DNA of 64,000 nt from Schaalia sp. HMT-172 (GCF_030644365.1 NZ_CP130058.1:1302001-1366000); one strand, 5' to 3'. Shown: positions 34,816 through 44,780, numbered from the stretch's first letter. Numbers and translations: made by a program. The notes: generated by a model from the sequence alone, not told the origin.

Positions 34816-35372
34816 AGTTCTTCCTCCAATTCGTCCAGCGCATCGGCGTCTGGCAAGTAGGGTGCCAAGGGTACCAGCTCCGACAGGCTCGTCATCCCCA
34901 TTTTCTCAAGAAACTCCCCGGTCGTGCCGTATAGGCGCGCCCCGGATGGTGTCGCCCCCGTCTCTTCCACGAGGCCTCGAGCGAGCAGGGTGCGCACCAC
35001 GCCGTCGACGTTCACCCCGCGGATGCGAGCGATGCGGGCGCGTGAAATAGGCTGGCGGTAGGCGATGACCGCCAGGGTTTCGAGGGCGGCCTGGGACAGG
35101 CGCGCATGGGAGGAGCCCACGACGAAGCGACCGACGACGTCGGCGTAGGCGCGCGCGGAGTAGATGCGCCAGCCTCCCGCGACCTCGCGCAGCTCGAAGC
35201 CGCGCGCCGGCCCTTCCCCCTGGCCGAGGTACTCGCTCGCCAGGGAGCGCAGCGTCTCCGCCACGTCGAGCGGATCCGCCTCAAGGGCGCCCGCGAGCTC
35301 GTCGACGGACACCGGTTCGGAGGCGACCATCAGGATCGCCTCGATCGGCCCTCGCAGCTGCTCGTCAGTCAT
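34812..35372 (-). CDS. scpB: Chromosome segregation and condensation protein ScpB
   Basis: A 186-residue winged-helix protein that binds ScpA and SMC in bacterial condensin. It shows IEAILMVASEPVSVDELA near the N-terminus and ALETLAVIAYRQPISRARIARIRGVNVDGVVRTL in the second winged helix. The ATG at 35372 overlaps scpA by eight bases. An upstream extension of the open frame (to 35627) lies in scpA and is Arg-rich, so it is not real. Confidence 0.95.
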   Translation of the reverse strand: MTDEQLRGPIEAILMVASEPVSVDELAGALEADPLDVAETLRSLASEYLGQGEGPARGFELREVAGGWRIYSARAYADVVGRFVVGSSHARLSQAALETLAVIAYRQPISRARIARIRGVNVDGVVRTLLARGLVEETGATPSGARLYGTTGEFLEKMGMTSLSELVPLAPYLPDADALDELEEEL

Positions 35373-36261
35373 CGCCGCTGTCTCCTTCCATCGTCCGTGC
35401 ATTCTTCCCCGTCGACGAGGCCGTGGCGCCCACGGCGGCGGGCGTGTCCTCGGGGCGCGTGCCGCGTGGCGCCTCGTCAATGTCGATGTCGCTCGCGTCC
35501 ACCTCGGCTCTCCACTGGATCGAAAGTGTCCCCAGCGCCCCCTCCTGGATGAACTCGACGGCCCCTCGCCGGAAGAGTTCGAGGAGCGCCAAGAAACGCG
35601 ACACGATGACGGCGCGCGTGGCGGCATCGGCGATGAGCTGCCGGAAGGTCATCTCCCCTGCCGACGCGAGCTTGTCGGCGACGACGATGGCCTGCTCGCG
35701 CACAGGCACGACCGGGTCGTGCAGGTGGGTGACCTGGACGGTGGGCGCCGACTGGGAGAGGGCGTCGGCGGCGAGGCGGGCCAGGTCCTCGGGGCTGGTG
35801 AGCCAGGTGAGCTCGGGCAGGAGCGTGGCGAAGTGGGGCTCGAGGGCGACGTCGCGGGCCACGTAGGAGGCGCACGCAACCATGCGCGCGTCGATCTCCT
35901 TCGCCGCTTCTTTGAAGGCGCGGTATTGCAGGAGTCGGGAGAACAGGAGGTCCCGGGCCTCCAGGTCCGCCTCGCTCACGTCTTCCTCCTCGTCGAGGCG
36001 GGGCAAGAGGTGGGCGGCTTTCATGTCGAGAAGCGTTGCGGCGACGACCAGGAATTCGGTCGTGCGTGACAGGTCGGGCGAGGCCTTCATGAAGGCGATG
36101 AACTCGTCCGTCACCTGGGCGAGTGCCACCTCGGTAATGTCGAGCTTTTTGCGCGCGATCAGGGACAGGAGCAGGTCGAAGGGCCCCTCGAAGACGGGCA
36201 GCCTCACGGCGAAGAGCTCGAACTCCCCCTGAATCTCGATCGGTTCAGGCGGCGTCGCCAC
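35365..36261 (-). CDS. scpA: Chromosome segregation and condensation protein ScpA
   Basis: The 298-residue kleisin of the SMC complex. The N-terminal helical domain (FEGPFDLLLSLIARKKLDITEVALAQVT) binds the SMC neck and the C-terminal winged helix binds the head. The last 40 residues (after WRAEVDASDIDIDEAP) are a low-complexity tail that contains one copy of the dispersed motif. GTG start, overlapping parA by 17 bases; no other good start is present. Confidence 0.94.
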   Translation of the reverse strand: MATPPEPIEIQGEFELFAVRLPVFEGPFDLLLSLIARKKLDITEVALAQVTDEFIAFMKASPDLSRTTEFLVVAATLLDMKAAHLLPRLDEEEDVSEADLEARDLLFSRLLQYRAFKEAAKEIDARMVACASYVARDVALEPHFATLLPELTWLTSPEDLARLAADALSQSAPTVQVTHLHDPVVPVREQAIVVADKLASAGEMTFRQLIADAATRAVIVSRFLALLELFRRGAVEFIQEGALGTLSIQWRAEVDASDIDIDEAPRGTRPEDTPAAVGATASSTGKNARTMEGDSGDD

Positions 36262-37102
36262 GGGCGATGACTTCCCGCGCCAGTCGGCGATACGCGTGCG
36301 CCCCCGCGTGGTTGGGAGCGTAGGACGTGATCGGCTCGGTGGCCACCGAGGCGTCCGGGAACTTAATCGTGCGCCCGATACGAGTGTCGAAGACCAGATC
36401 CCCGAAGGCCTCCTTCAGGCGCTGGAGGACTTCGCGCGAGTGCAGGGTGCGTGAGTCGACCATCGTCGCCACGATGCCGTCGATCTTCAGGCGCGGGTTG
36501 ATGCGATCGCGCACCGTCTCGATGGTCTCGACCAGCAGGGCGACGCCACGCAGGGCGAAGAACTCGGCCTCCACGGGCACGATGACGCCGTGCGCGGCGG
36601 TCAGCGCATTCACCGCAAGCAGGCCGAGCGAGGGCTGACAGTCGATCAGGATGACGTCGTAGTCGGCCTCGACGTGGCGCAGCACGCGCGCCAGGGCGCT
36701 CTCGCGCGCGACCTCGTTGACCAGTTGAACCTCCGCGGCCGACAGGTCGATGTTTGCCGGGATGATGTCCAGGTTCTCCGTGGCCGTGTGGCACACGGTC
36801 GCACGCACGTCGGCCTTGGGGTTCATCAGCAGCGTGTAGATCGTCTGTTCCATGTCGAGGGCGTTGATCCCCAACCCGACAGACGCCGCCCCCTGCGGAT
36901 CGAAGTCAACGATCAGGACGCGGCGACCGTACTCGGCCAGGGCGGCGCCCAGGTTGATCGTGGTCGTCGTCTTGCCGACGCCTCCCTTTTGATTACACAT
37001 CGCGATCACGCGTGCGGGTCCGTGGCCCTTCAGGGGCGCGGGCACGGGGAAGTCGACCTGCTCAGTGGGCAGGTCGGGCGTCAGCGTCGGATGCGAATTC
37101 AT
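36245..37102 (-). CDS. parA: ParA-family ATPase (Soj-like)
   Basis: A 285-residue Walker-type ATPase with the deviant Walker A KGGVGKTTT (39-47), the DFDPQG switch, and IDCQPSLG. It is the ParA2-like member found beside scpA in actinobacteria; no parB is adjacent. It may help position condensin or nucleoid. The ATG at 37102 is favoured over the GTG at 37108 by the GGAGG spacing. Confidence 0.92.
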   Translation of the reverse strand: MNSHPTLTPDLPTEQVDFPVPAPLKGHGPARVIAMCNQKGGVGKTTTTINLGAALAEYGRRVLIVDFDPQGAASVGLGINALDMEQTIYTLLMNPKADVRATVCHTATENLDIIPANIDLSAAEVQLVNEVARESALARVLRHVEADYDVILIDCQPSLGLLAVNALTAAHGVIVPVEAEFFALRGVALLVETIETVRDRINPRLKIDGIVATMVDSRTLHSREVLQRLKEAFGDLVFDTRIGRTIKFPDASVATEPITSYAPNHAGAHAYRRLAREVIARGDAA

Positions 37103-37122
37103 GGTCACTCCTCCATCCTAGG

Positions 37123-38073
37123 TCATTGCCGTGCAATCTCGTCGGTGCCACGCGCCCGGGGGTGCGAGAGCGTAAAGACCTCGCGCAGGGCCGCGGCGCT
37201 CACCGCCGTGTAGATCTGGGTCGTGGCCACCGAGGCGTGTCCGAGCAGCTCCTGCACCTCGCGCACGCTCGCCCCACCCTCGAGCAGGTGAGTCGCGAAG
37301 GAGTGGCGCAGCGTGTGGGGCGACACCCTCGACCCCAGCTGCGCGGCTTCGGCGGCCCTGCGGATCGCGGTCCACGCGCTCTGGCGAGAGAGGGGGGCGC
37401 CCCGAGAGTTCAGAAAGAACGCGGTCGCGCCACGGCCTCGTGCCGCAAGGGCCGGACGCGCACGAACCCGGTACGCCCCCAGCGCCTCGACCGCGAAGGA
37501 ACCGACGGGGACGATGCGTTCCTTGCGCCCCTTCCCGAACAGGCGGACCACCGGGACGTCGCCGTCAAGGTCAAGGTCATCGGCGCTCAGGCTCACTGCC
37601 TCGGACACGCGCGCGCCCGTCGCGTACAACAGCTCCAGGAGCGCACAGTCACGCAAACCGATGGGCGAATCGTCCGCGTGGGCGACGTCGAGCAGGCGCC
37701 CCACCTCCTCGACCGTCAGGGCCTTGGGCAGATGGCGTCCCGCACGGGGGGCGCACAACTGGGCGGAGGGGTCGACCCCGACAAGCCCTTCCGTGAGCGC
37801 GTACTTGTGCAGGCCACGAATGGCAGCGGATGCGCGGGCGACCGACGAGGCCGCGGCAGGGTGGCCCGTCACCTCGCCAGAGGCGAGGCGCATCGTGTAG
37901 TCCTCGATGTCGCGCACACTCACCTCGGCGAGGCTCGCGACGCCGCGGTCGGCGAGGTCACGGACGTATCGCAGGGCATCACGCCGATAGTTGGAGACGG
38001 TGTGCGCCGATGCGCCCTTCTCGACGCGCAGATAGTCCACCCACTCATGCACGAGGGCTTCCAAGGACGTCAT
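37123..38073 (-). CDS. xerD: Tyrosine recombinase XerD
   Basis: Resolves chromosome dimers at dif with XerC. The 316-residue protein has an N-terminal SAM-like core-binding domain and the catalytic residues R155 (GARVSE), K181 (GKGRK), H253-xx-R256 (HTLRHSFATHL), H279 (LGHAS) and Y288 (QIYT). It begins the xerD-parA-scpAB-rluB-tyrA-cmk operon. The ATG lies six bases after a TACTCT box, with no Shine-Dalgarno. One copy of the dispersed motif falls in a surface loop region around 37433 (GRGAT). Confidence 0.95.
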   Translation of the reverse strand: MTSLEALVHEWVDYLRVEKGASAHTVSNYRRDALRYVRDLADRGVASLAEVSVRDIEDYTMRLASGEVTGHPAAASSVARASAAIRGLHKYALTEGLVGVDPSAQLCAPRAGRHLPKALTVEEVGRLLDVAHADDSPIGLRDCALLELLYATGARVSEAVSLSADDLDLDGDVPVVRLFGKGRKERIVPVGSFAVEALGAYRVRARPALAARGRGATAFFLNSRGAPLSRQSAWTAIRRAAEAAQLGSRVSPHTLRHSFATHLLEGGASVREVQELLGHASVATTQIYTAVSAAALREVFTLSHPRARGTDEIARQ

Positions 38074-38079
38074 GGTGTC

Positions 38080-38085
38080 AGAGTA
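38080..38085 (-). promoter_or_regulatory. -10 box of the xerD operon, probable leaderless promoter
   Basis: TACTCT on the minus strand ends six bases before the xerD ATG. Confidence 0.5.
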
Positions 38086-38204
38086 AGCGAGATTTCAACA
38101 AATGTGCGCGATACCTATGCGCGTGCGCACATTTTCGCTAATATGTGACCCGGTAACCATTTCCCTACCCCGACGCTGGGGTCCAACAACGGCTGGAGGC
38201 CGAC

Positions 38205-40289
38205 GTGACACTTCAATGGGACCATATCGATGACGACGCGGTCAAGACCGCCAAGCTCCTCGCGGCGGACGCCGTCGAGCAGGCGGGATCAGGACACCCC
38301 GGAGCCGCCATTTCCCTCGCCCCCGCAGCATACCTGCTCTACAACAAGGTCATGAACGTCGATCCGGCCGATCCTCGTTGGATCGGCCGTGACCGTTTCA
38401 TCCTGTCGGCGGGGCACTCCTCGCTGACCCAGTACGTCCAGCTCTACCTCACCGGCTTCGGCCTCGAGCTCGACGACGTCAAGAAGCTGCGCACCGCCGG
38501 CTCCCTGACCCCCGGCCACCCCGAATACGGGCACACCAAGGGCGTTGAGATCACCACCGGGCCCCTGGGCACCGGCATCGCATCGGCCGTCGGCTTCGCC
38601 ATGAACGCCCGCCGCGTCCACGGCCTGCTCGATCCGGGGACCCCGCTGGGCGAGTCCGTCTTCGACCACAACGTCTACGTCATCGCCGGCGACGGCTGCT
38701 TCCAAGAGGGCGTTTCCGCCGAGGCTTCCTCCCTGGCCGGCACCCAGGAGCTCGGCAACATCACCGTCATCTGGGACGACAACCACATCTCCATCGAGGA
38801 CAACACCTCGATCGCCTTCACCGAGGACGTCTTGGCCCGCTACGAGGCCTACGGCTGGCACGTCCAGCGCGTCGACTGGCTCGGCGAGGATGGCTCCTAC
38901 GAGGAGAACACCGCCGCCCTGAACGACGCCCTCGAGGCTGCGAAGGCCGAAACCACCAAGCCCTCGCTGATCGCGCTGCGCACCATCATCGGCTGGCCGA
39001 CCCCTGGCAAGCAGAACACCGGCGGCATCCACGGCGCCAAGCTCGGCTCCGACGCCCTCAAGGGACTCAAGGTCGCCCTGGGCGCCGACCCCGAGAAGAT
39101 GTTCGACGTCGACGCCGCCCTCGTGGACGAGGTCCGCGCCCGCGCCGCCGCCCGCGCAGCCGAGTACCGCAAGGACTGGGACGCACGCTTCGAGGCGTGG
39201 AAGGCCGCCAACCCCGAGCGCGCCGCTCTGCTCGAGCGACTGTCCGCCGGCCGCCTGCCCGACGGCTGGGAGGCCGCGCTGCCCACCTTCGAAGAGGGCA
39301 AGGCGCTGGCGACCCGCGCCGCCTCCGGCCAGGTCCTCAACGCGATTGCCCCCGTCCTGCCCGAACTGTGGGGCGGCTCGGCCGACCTGGCAGGCTCGAA
39401 CAACACGTTCGTGAAGGGAGAGCCTTCCTTCCTACCCGAGCACCGTTCCTCTGCGTCGTTCAGCGGCGACGAGTTCGGCCGCAACCTGCACTTCGGCGTG
39501 CGCGAATTCGCGATGGGTGCCGCGCTCAACGGTATCGCAGCCGACGGCTTCACCCGCGCCTACGGCGGCACGTTCTTCGTGTTCTCCGACTTCATGCGCG
39601 GCGCCGTGCGCCTGGCGGCCCTCATGGACCTGCCGGTGACCTACGTGTGGACCCACGACTCCATTGGCGTCGGCGAAGACGGCCCGACCCACCAGCCGAT
39701 CGAGCACCTGGCCTCCTACCGCGCGATCCCGAACCTCGCGGTCGTGCGCCCCGCCGACGCCGCCGAAACGGCCGCCTCCTGGAAGGCCATCCTCGAGCAG
39801 TCGCACCCGGCCGCGATCATCCTGTCGCGCCAGAACCTGCCCAACCCCGCTCGCGGCGAAGGCACCGGGCTGGCTACGACCGACAACCTCAGCCGCGGCG
39901 CCTACGTCCTGGCCGACACCGAGGGAACGCCCGACGTGATCCTCATGGCCTCAGGCTCCGAGGTCTCCGTCGCCCTCGAGGCGCGCGAGGCCCTCGCCGC
40001 CGACGGCATCGCCGCCCGCGTCGTGTCCGTCCCCTGCCTCGACTGGTTCGAGGCCCAGGACCGCGCCTACCGCGACGAGGTTCTGCCCCCGTCCGTGCGC
40101 GCCCGCGTCTCCGTCGAGGCCGGCCTGGCCCTGCCCTGGTTCCGCTGGATCGGCGACGCCGGCCGCGCGGTCTCCATCGAGCACTTCGGCGCCTCCGCGC
40201 CGGGCGATGCGCTCTTCAAGGAGTACGGCATCGACGCCGAGCACGTCGCCGCCGCCGCGAAGGAGTCCATCGCGGAAGCACGCGCGTGA
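38205..40289 (+). CDS. tkt: Transketolase
   Basis: Transfers two-carbon units between ketose and aldose phosphates using thiamine diphosphate. The 694 residues include SGHPGAAISLAP, the ThDP motif GDGCFQEGVSAEASSLAG...NITVIWDDN, the pyrimidine domain with DFMRGAVRLAALM, and a C-terminal domain. The GTG start has a GGAGG Shine-Dalgarno. A strong terminator separates it from zwf, though it heads the pentose phosphate cluster tkt-zwf-opcA-pgl. Confidence 0.97.
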   Translation: MTLQWDHIDDDAVKTAKLLAADAVEQAGSGHPGAAISLAPAAYLLYNKVMNVDPADPRWIGRDRFILSAGHSSLTQYVQLYLTGFGLELDDVKKLRTAGSLTPGHPEYGHTKGVEITTGPLGTGIASAVGFAMNARRVHGLLDPGTPLGESVFDHNVYVIAGDGCFQEGVSAEASSLAGTQELGNITVIWDDNHISIEDNTSIAFTEDVLARYEAYGWHVQRVDWLGEDGSYEENTAALNDALEAAKAETTKPSLIALRTIIGWPTPGKQNTGGIHGAKLGSDALKGLKVALGADPEKMFDVDAALVDEVRARAAARAAEYRKDWDARFEAWKAANPERAALLERLSAGRLPDGWEAALPTFEEGKALATRAASGQVLNAIAPVLPELWGGSADLAGSNNTFVKGEPSFLPEHRSSASFSGDEFGRNLHFGVREFAMGAALNGIAADGFTRAYGGTFFVFSDFMRGAVRLAALMDLPVTYVWTHDSIGVGEDGPTHQPIEHLASYRAIPNLAVVRPADAAETAASWKAILEQSHPAAIILSRQNLPNPARGEGTGLATTDNLSRGAYVLADTEGTPDVILMASGSEVSVALEAREALAADGIAARVVSVPCLDWFEAQDRAYRDEVLPPSVRARVSVEAGLALPWFRWIGDAGRAVSIEHFGASAPGDALFKEYGIDAEHVAAAAKESIAEARA

Positions 40290-40314
40290 CTTTGTAGTCA
40301 CCTAAACTAACGGA

Positions 40315-40354
40315 AGGGCTGCTGACGCGCATGTGCGCGTCAGCAGCCCTATTC
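40315..40354 (+). terminator. Rho-independent terminator after tkt
   Basis: Perfect 16-base arms with an ATGT loop followed by ATTCT. Confidence 0.85.
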
Positions 40355-40456
40355 TCATAGTCATGTGTGGGTCCTCGGTCCCGTCCCTCTCCCTCGCGGG
40401 CGAAGTGTTCGGGCCACGGCCTCGTCCCCCTCCCCGAGTGAACGGAGCGTTACCTC

Positions 40457-41983
40457 GTGACCAACGCGATTCCCACCCTGCGCGATCCGCAAGACCGCAG
40501 GCTTCCGCGCATCTCGCCGCCCTGCGGCCTCGTCATCTTCGGCATCACTGGTGACCTCGCGCGCAAGAAGCTCCTGCCCGCCATCTACGACCTGGCCAAC
40601 CGCGGTCTGCTGCACCCCGCGTTCTCCCTGACCGGCTTCGCGCGCCGAGACTGGAGCCCCCAGGACTTCGAGGAGTACGTGCGCGCGTCCATCGAGGCGC
40701 ACACCCGCACCGGCTTCAACGAGGGGACGTGGAATCAGCTCCGATCGGGCCTGCGCTTCGTCTCCGGCACCTTCGATGACCCGGAAGCATACCGTCGCCT
40801 CGCCGACACCGTCGCCGAGCTTGACCGGGTGCGCGGCACCGGCGGCAACCATGCCTTCTACCTGTCGATTCCGCCGTCGTACTTCCCCGTCGTGGCCAAG
40901 CACCTGTCCGACACGGGCCTGAACAAGCGACAGGGCCGCGAGTGGCGCCGCGTCATCATCGAGAAGCCCTTTGGCCACAACCTTGAGTCGGCGCGCGAGC
41001 TGTCCGACGTGATCTCGCAGATCTTCGATGAGCAGGATGTCTTCCGCATTGACCACTACCTGGGCAAGGAGACGGTCCAGAACATCATGGCCATGCGCTT
41101 TGCGAACGCCATGTTCGAGCCCCTGTGGAAGGCCAACTACGTCGACTCCGTGCAGATCACGATGGCCGAGGACATCGGCATCGGCACGCGCGCGGGCTAC
41201 TACGACGGCATCGGCGCGGCGCGCGACATCATTCAGAACCACCTCCTCCAGCTCATGGCACTGACCGCCATGGAGGAGCCCGTTCACTTCACGCCCGAGG
41301 AGATCCAGGCCGAGAAGGAAAAGGTACTGTCCGCCGTGAGCCTGCCCGAGGACCTGGCCGCCGACACGGCCCGCGGACAGTACGCGAGCGGCTGGCAGGG
41401 CGGCGACAAGGTGCGCGGCTACCTCGAGGAGGACGGCATTCCCTCCGACTCGACGACCGAGACCTTCGCCGCGATCAAGCTCTTCGTGGATACGCGACGC
41501 TGGGCTGGCGTGCCTTTCTACCTGCGTGCCGGCAAGCGCCTGGGCAAGCGCGTCACCGAAATCGCGGTGATCTTCAAGCGCTCCGCGCACGTGCCTTTCG
41601 GCAATTCTGCCCTCAGCGAGTCCGCCCAGAACGCGCTTGTCATCCGCGTGCAGCCTGACGAGGGCCTGACCCTCAAACTCGGCGCGAAGGTACCGGGCAC
41701 ATCGATGCAGGTGCGCGACGTGACCATGGACTTCGCCTACGGCCATGCCTTCACCGAAGATTCGCCAGAGGCCTACGAGCGCCTCATCCTCGACGCACTT
41801 GTCGGCTCCGCGCCCCTCTTCCCGCACCAGCGCGAGGTCGAGGCCTCGTGGAAGATTCTCGACCCGATCCTGTCCTTCTGGGAGACCCAGGGCCAGCCCG
41901 AGCCCTACACGCCGGGCACGTGGGGTCCCCAATCCGCGCACGACATGCTGGCCCGCGACGGCCGCTTCTGGAGGCTCCCGTGA
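40457..41983 (+). CDS. zwf: Glucose-6-phosphate 1-dehydrogenase
   Basis: First step of the oxidative pentose phosphate pathway. The 508-residue protein has the NADP motif GITGDLARKKLLPA (residues 29-42), the substrate site RIDHYLGKE at 197-205, and EKPFGHN. The GTG start has GGAGCG upstream. A copy of the dispersed motif lies at 40417-40425 in the leader. Its stop overlaps the opcA start (GTGA). Confidence 0.97.
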   Translation: MTNAIPTLRDPQDRRLPRISPPCGLVIFGITGDLARKKLLPAIYDLANRGLLHPAFSLTGFARRDWSPQDFEEYVRASIEAHTRTGFNEGTWNQLRSGLRFVSGTFDDPEAYRRLADTVAELDRVRGTGGNHAFYLSIPPSYFPVVAKHLSDTGLNKRQGREWRRVIIEKPFGHNLESARELSDVISQIFDEQDVFRIDHYLGKETVQNIMAMRFANAMFEPLWKANYVDSVQITMAEDIGIGTRAGYYDGIGAARDIIQNHLLQLMALTAMEEPVHFTPEEIQAEKEKVLSAVSLPEDLAADTARGQYASGWQGGDKVRGYLEEDGIPSDSTTETFAAIKLFVDTRRWAGVPFYLRAGKRLGKRVTEIAVIFKRSAHVPFGNSALSESAQNALVIRVQPDEGLTLKLGAKVPGTSMQVRDVTMDFAYGHAFTEDSPEAYERLILDALVGSAPLFPHQREVEASWKILDPILSFWETQGQPEPYTPGTWGPQSAHDMLARDGRFWRLP

Positions 41984-42921
41984 TCATCACCCTGAAGAAC
42001 ACCACGTCCGCCGAGGTTGCTTCCCGCATCGTGGAGCTGCGCGACGAGCGCGGTTCCGCCGCCCTGAGCCGCGTCCTGACGCTGCTGATCTGCGTTCCCG
42101 ACATGATTGACGTCGACAAGGCGATCGAGGTGTCCGACGCTGTCTCGCGCGAGCACCCGTGCCGCGTCATCGTCATCGTCGAGCCCGAGTCGACCGCGGG
42201 TAATGCTCTGCTTAACGCGCAGATCCGCGTGGGCGACGCGGCGGGCCTGTCGGACATCATCATTCTGGAGCCTCGTGGCGAGGCGGCGTCGAATATTGAC
42301 TCGCTCGTCATGCCGCTCCTGCAGTCGGACACGCCGGTCGTCACCTACTGGCCGGTCACCCCGCCCGAGAATCCGGGCGCGCACCCACTGGGCCGCCTCG
42401 CGGTCAAACGCATTACCGATTCGCGCGCCACGGAGTGCCCGATGGAGACCCTGTCGGCCCTGTCGCTCGTCTACACGCCGGGCGACATCGATCTGGCGTG
42501 GGCGGGAGTCACCCTGTGGCGCGCGCTGCTCGCAGCCGTCGCCGAGGACTTCGACCGCCTGCCCACTTCTATCCGCGTCGCGGGTAACGCCACGCATCCC
42601 TCGCCGTTCCTCGTGGCCGCGTGGCTGCACCACCAGCTGGGTGTGCCCGTCGATCGGATCGTCGATCCCGAGGCACACACGATCACCGACATCACGTTCT
42701 CCTTCGACGATGACACGACCGTGTCGCTGTCGCGCAGCGCCACCTCCTCGGTCGCACGGCTCTCGCGCCCGGGCCTGGAGGATCGCAGCGTGAACCTGGC
42801 CCGTCGCTCCGTGCAGGATTCCCTCATGGAGGACCTGCGTCGCCTCGACCCGGACGTGTACTACGGCGAGCTCCTCACGAAGGAACTCCCGCGACTGGCT
42901 GCAAGCTCTGAGGGAGAGTAA
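41980..42921 (+). CDS. opcA: Glucose-6-phosphate dehydrogenase assembly protein OpcA
   Basis: A 313-residue OpcA-family protein with the conserved VTYWPVTPPENPGAHPLGRLA and VLTLLICVP-like strands. In cyanobacteria and actinobacteria OpcA is needed for full G6PDH activity, acting on its oligomeric state. The GTG at 41980 overlaps the zwf stop, so both should be made in fixed ratio. pgl follows two bases after the stop. Confidence 0.95.
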   Translation: MIITLKNTTSAEVASRIVELRDERGSAALSRVLTLLICVPDMIDVDKAIEVSDAVSREHPCRVIVIVEPESTAGNALLNAQIRVGDAAGLSDIIILEPRGEAASNIDSLVMPLLQSDTPVVTYWPVTPPENPGAHPLGRLAVKRITDSRATECPMETLSALSLVYTPGDIDLAWAGVTLWRALLAAVAEDFDRLPTSIRVAGNATHPSPFLVAAWLHHQLGVPVDRIVDPEAHTITDITFSFDDDTTVSLSRSATSSVARLSRPGLEDRSVNLARRSVQDSLMEDLRRLDPDVYYGELLTKELPRLAASSEGE

Positions 42922-42923
42922 CG

Positions 42924-43661
42924 ATGGTGGCCGTGCACACGCTTGAGGTCCTGCCGACAGTCGAGGAACTCAACCAGGCCGTGGGCCGAGCGTTCCTCGC
43001 TCGTCTGCGCACGCTCATCAACGAGGCCGAAGCCGGTTCTCGCGTCGACCTGGCCATCTCCGGTGGCGCGATCACGACGAGCCTGTTGCCCTCGTTGCTT
43101 CCATTTGTTGGCGAGGTCGATTGGTCACGCGTGCGCGTGTGGCTGGTTGACGAGCGTTATGTGCCAGCGGGCGACGAGGATCGCAACGACGATCAGGCGT
43201 GGGAGGGGTTCTTCCGCGCGGCGTCCGGCGTCGAGTTGGTCCGCATGCCGACCTCGGATGCGTCCGCGCCAGGTGCCGGTTCTCTCGACGCAGCGACCAC
43301 GGCATTCGCCAACACGTGGCGCGAGCTTATGGGTGATCGCTCCTTCGACATTGCTTTGATCGGTATGGGGCCCGACGGGCACATCTGTTCCCTGTTCCCC
43401 GGGCGTGTTGACCTGGAGGAGCCCTCCCCCATCCTGGCGATCCGCAACTCCCCCAAGCCGCCGCCCGAGCGCATCACGGTGTCGATGCCCATCATGCGTG
43501 CGTGCGGTGAGGTGTGGCTGACGACTGCGGGTTCCGCGAAGGCGGATGCCCTCGGACGAGCCTTCGCAGGTGCGTCGCCGTTTGACCTTCCCGTCGCGGG
43601 TATCCTCTCCCCCTCGACTCGCGTTTACCTCGACGAGACTGCAGCCGCGCGGATTGCGTAG
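42924..43661 (+). CDS. pgl: 6-phosphogluconolactonase
   Basis: Hydrolyses 6-phosphogluconolactone, the product of zwf. The 245-residue protein of the DevB/NagB-like fold shows ISGG near residue 46, WLVDERYVP, and IALIGMGPDGHICSLFPG. It begins two bases after opcA with GGGAG upstream. A terminator hairpin follows. 6-phosphogluconate dehydrogenase is not in the window. Confidence 0.94.
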   Translation: MVAVHTLEVLPTVEELNQAVGRAFLARLRTLINEAEAGSRVDLAISGGAITTSLLPSLLPFVGEVDWSRVRVWLVDERYVPAGDEDRNDDQAWEGFFRAASGVELVRMPTSDASAPGAGSLDAATTAFANTWRELMGDRSFDIALIGMGPDGHICSLFPGRVDLEEPSPILAIRNSPKPPPERITVSMPIMRACGEVWLTTAGSAKADALGRAFAGASPFDLPVAGILSPSTRVYLDETAAARIA

Positions 43662-43686
43662 GACTGACGTTGATGTCTACGGCATG

Positions 43687-43722
43687 AATCGGGGGCGGCA
43701 GTTGCCGCCCCCGATTGTTCTG
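43687..43722 (+). terminator. Terminator after pgl
   Basis: Fourteen-base arms (43687-43700, 43703-43716) followed by GTTCTGTC. The two-base centre means that the innermost bases must be unpaired. Confidence 0.8.
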
Positions 43723-43773
43723 TCTTCGGTGGTTGTCACCAGCCTCGCTCAGGTCACGTGGTGTACACGCCAC

Positions 43774-44675
43774 TCAGCGAAGAACCGCTAGAGCGTAGAT
43801 GGCGACCGTCGCCAGCGCCCATAGCCCCATAATGACCGCATAGGGCCACCAGTACTTGCGGGAGATAGCGATGAATTCCCGGATAAAAGCCGTCGAGAAA
43901 TAGTAGAAGGCGGTCTTGGACCCTAAGCCATCCGCGTTGAAGCCGACTGCTCGAGCGTACATCGCAGGACGGAATACGTGGTAGTCGCTCGTGACCAGTA
44001 CCGACCGGGGACTATCCTCCTCGGTAAGGCCTGCGATCAGGTCACGCGAATTGATCAGGTTCTCCCACGTGGTCGTCGACGCGTCTTCCAAAACGATCTG
44101 CGAATCCGGGACCCCGAGCGAACGCAGGTAGCGGGCCATGGCCTCGGCCTCAGAAATCACCTCGTCGGCGCCCTGACCGCCCGATGGCACGAGGGTGGCC
44201 TGTCTGCCCTGCGCAACCCATAGGTCGTAGGCCCGATCAACGCGGGCGCGTAGAAGAGGGGTCAGCTCCTCTCCCATAAGCCCCGCACCGTGGATGACAA
44301 TGAAGTCATAGCGGCTCTTCCTGGGCAACGCACGATAGAACCAGGAGTACAACAGGAGTGCTGTGCATGAGAGGAAAACCAAACGCCGCACACCGTTAGC
44401 GCGGCCACCAAGCCCGGTACCACTGCGGGTAAGCCGGCGAGCAGCGCTGCGGGAAGCGCGACAAACCAGGCGACGATAGTGCACGCAAACAGGAGCGGAA
44501 GCGCGAGTGACAGAGAGAAGCCCTCGCGGCGAACCAACGAGATCTCATTGATAAACAAGAAGACGATCGTGATGAATGGACTCAGCATCAACACGAGAGC
44601 AATCGGCAGGGACATCCACCACTGATCCAGCTGAAGCAATGCCGCTGCGAGCGCCGACGCGCACAGGAAGAACAA
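43774..44675 (-). pseudogene. YdcF/DUF218-family membrane protein, disrupted by frameshift
   Basis: Two minus-strand frames together encode a YdcF-family protein. The upstream frame gives hydrophobic helices (LPIALVLMLSPFITIVFLFIN, then LPLLFACTIVAWFVALPAALL); the downstream frame gives the DUF218 domain (YDFIVIHGAGLMGEELTPLLRAR, VLVTSDYHVFRPAMYARAVGF). Adding one base in the AAAA tract at 44375-44378 joins them into about 300 residues, near the family size. No ATG or GTG lies in the upstream frame; TTG at 44675 is the only start, and a stop at 44714-44712 cuts what looks like further N-terminal sequence (EPRRFRHAYFL). The gene is probably inactive. Confidence 0.8.
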
Positions 44676-44729
44676 GAAATAGGCATGACGAAAACGACGT
44701 GGCTCGATGCACTACGACCACAAGAAAAT

Positions 44730-44755
44730 GGCTCCCCACACGAGGGTGGGGAGCC
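44730..44755 (-). terminator. Terminator of secG
   Basis: Ten-base arms with a six-base loop; on the minus strand it is followed by CATTTTCTTG. Confidence 0.85.
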
Positions 44756-44780
44756 CTAGGACGACGTCGATCCTGACGGA

